This document shows, piece after piece, positions 5,139 through 6,253 of a DNA stretch of 6,253 nucleotides (positions within the stretch are counted from its first letter, which is position 1; the number at the start of each line of letters is the position of its first letter). Source of the DNA: Bacillota bacterium (GTDB taxonomy: Bacteria; Bacillota; Dethiobacteria; Dethiobacterales; Dethiobacteraceae). The DNA is taken from the NCBI GenBank assembly GCA_024650095.1, contig JANKMV010000042.1, positions 1 to 6,253 of the forward strand, read 5' to 3'. The notes beneath the pieces were generated by a model. It ran no database searches. It saw only the letters and a list, made by a program, of their open reading frames with translations, and was not told where the DNA came from. The translations under genes and the position numbers were made by a program.

Positions 5139-6253
5139 TTACTCAACAATGAGGTTGGTAATGGAAAAGGTATTGACGTCAACGAGGCCACGATTCGTTA
5201 AGCGTAGAGCGGGAATGACAGGTAGCGATAAGAGAGCCATGGTCATAAAGGGTGACTGTAACGTGCAGCCAAGCACTTTCCAGGCTGCGGCCAAGTTTGC
5301 CACCGCTGTAGCAACCGCCTCTACAGGTTGGTCGGACATCAATCCTGCCACGGGTAGTTCAACTAACGCCAACACTTCACCGTCGGCTACGGCCACCATG
5401 CCACCGCCATGTTCTGCTAAAATATTGCCGGCTACCGCCATATCAGCGTCATTGGTACCGACAATTAATAAATTATGACTATCATGGGCTACGGTGGAAG
5501 CGACAGCGCCATGGGTAAAGCCAAAGCCTGTGACAAAGGCCAACGCGTAACTACCGCTGGCGCAATGGCGCTCAAAGACGGCTACTTTGGCGAGATCGGT
5601 TGAGGGATCGGCTTGGATCATACCATCTTTAACGACAGCTTTTTTTATAAGCTCCTTGGTTATGACTTGTGCTTCCTCTATTTGCATCACACGGATGTCC
5701 ACTTCGCTAGTATGAGCAGATGCAATGAGGTGAAAGTCCTTCTCCGAGAGGGGCTTGGCTAAACGAATGGATTGACGTACCGTAGCCGGATATTGTTTAG
5801 CTGGCGTCTCCAGCAGCATCTTTCCCTTCTCTGCCACGAGCGTACCCGCAATAAACACTTTATCTACTGTAACGCGTGTAAGGTCACTGATAAGGAGTAG
5901 ATCGGCACACTTTCCAGGTGCAATACTGCCAAGGTCACGATCACAGCGGAAATAGCGTGCTGTATTAATGGTAACCATTTGAATAGCCCGAATTGGATTC
6001 AACCCTTCTTCGATGGCACGTCTGACGACGTGATTTACATGCCCACGTGCTAGGATAGTTTCGGGATGGGTGTCATCTGAACAAAGAATGCAATACGAGG
6101 TATCAATTTGATGTTCTGTGACGGCACGAATGGTCTCTTTCACATCATGCCAGGCAGATCCCTCACGTAGCATGGCATACATACCACTACGGAGTTTAGC
6201 TAATGCTTCGGCTTGGGTTGCTCTTTCTCTTGCTTTTATCCCTGCTGGCAATT
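5139..6253 (-). CDS. ade: Adenine deaminase, C-terminal ~370 residues (partial)
   Basis: Adenine deaminase converts adenine to hypoxanthine and ammonia in purine salvage; it is a cytosolic amidohydrolase of about 570-600 residues, so some 200 N-terminal residues, including the first metal-binding HxH, lie beyond the window. Counting from the first complete codon: 'KLRSGMYAMLREGSAW' (19-34), 'ILCSDDTHPE' with the barrel's late metal-binding Asp (58-67), 'GHVNHVVRRAIEEGLNPIRA' (70-89), 'GSIAPGKCADLLL' (108-120), then the family's own C-terminal domain with 'GFGFTHGAVASTVAHDSHN' (242-260), 'GGGMVAVADGEV', 'LPVAGLMSD' and 'PFMTMALLSLPVIPALRLT'. The TTG near 6251 is an internal Leu, not a start. 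At residues 8-9, where E. coli and B. subtilis enzymes have His-Glu, this protein has Arg-Glu (see findings). It might therefore be a diverged paralogue. The terminator at 5075-5115 ends the transcript. Confidence 0.9.
   Translation of the reverse strand, partial: LPAGIKARERATQAEALAKLRSGMYAMLREGSAWHDVKETIRAVTEHQIDTSYCILCSDDTHPETILARGHVNHVVRRAIEEGLNPIRAIQMVTINTARYFRCDRDLGSIAPGKCADLLLISDLTRVTVDKVFIAGTLVAEKGKMLLETPAKQYPATVRQSIRLAKPLSEKDFHLIASAHTSEVDIRVMQIEEAQVITKELIKKAVVKDGMIQADPSTDLAKVAVFERHCASGSYALAFVTGFGFTHGAVASTVAHDSHNLLIVGTNDADMAVAGNILAEHGGGMVAVADGEVLALVELPVAGLMSDQPVEAVATAVANLAAAWKVLGCTLQSPFMTMALLSLPVIPALRLTNRGLVDVNTFSITNLIVE

Noticed and set aside
5110..5478. 122-codon plus-strand frame rich in Ala, Thr and Ser
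   Set aside because: It lies antisense to the well-supported adenine deaminase C-terminal domain; its composition is the mirror of that gene's codons and it starts within the terminator hairpin.

Overview
The window reads as chromosomal DNA of a low-to-moderate GC, endospore-type Firmicute. Reasons are strong GGAGG-type ribosome sites with GTG/ATG starts, an adenine deaminase next to a YflT-like stress protein, and a large cytoplasmic PAS-GGDEF-HD-GYP regulator of the sort common in Clostridia, Peptococcaceae and Negativicutes. The genus cannot be fixed from the sequence. Both ends cut genes.

Left part, plus strand (1-1667): an AT-rich accessory segment. It starts with the last ~127 codons of a type I restriction endonuclease subunit (HsdR). 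Then comes about 400 bases with only weak or decaying coding signal (386-792). A compact type II toxin-antitoxin operon follows: a Phd/YefM-like antitoxin and a ParE/RelE-like toxin overlapping by one base, behind an extended -10 promoter that sits inside three 11-bp-phased GATATA repeats. About 220 bases of probable remnant sequence lead to a strong bidirectional terminator at 1632-1667. Short AT-rich words just after hsdR and before the TA promoter recur fused together at 1589-1610, which may mark the edges of the inserted segment. This looks like the edge of a defence island.

Right part, minus strand (1691-6253), transcribed right to left: adenine deaminase (5' end beyond the window), a long hairpin terminator, a small YflT/general-stress-17M-like protein, a three-PAS GGDEF plus HD-GYP protein with all key motifs of both c-di-GMP synthesis and breakdown, and a small lipoprotein with a predicted NTF2-like fold. 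The last two are 36 bases apart with no terminator between them, so they are probably co-transcribed and end at the shared bidirectional terminator. Purine salvage, stress response and c-di-GMP signalling are neighbours here, but nothing shows that they form one pathway.

I found no clearly new system. The observations most worth checking are the phased repeats at the TA promoter, the possible cassette-boundary repeats, the His-to-Arg change at a conserved adenine deaminase position, and the long hairpin between ade and the stress gene. There is no tRNA, rRNA, CRISPR array or intact insertion sequence.
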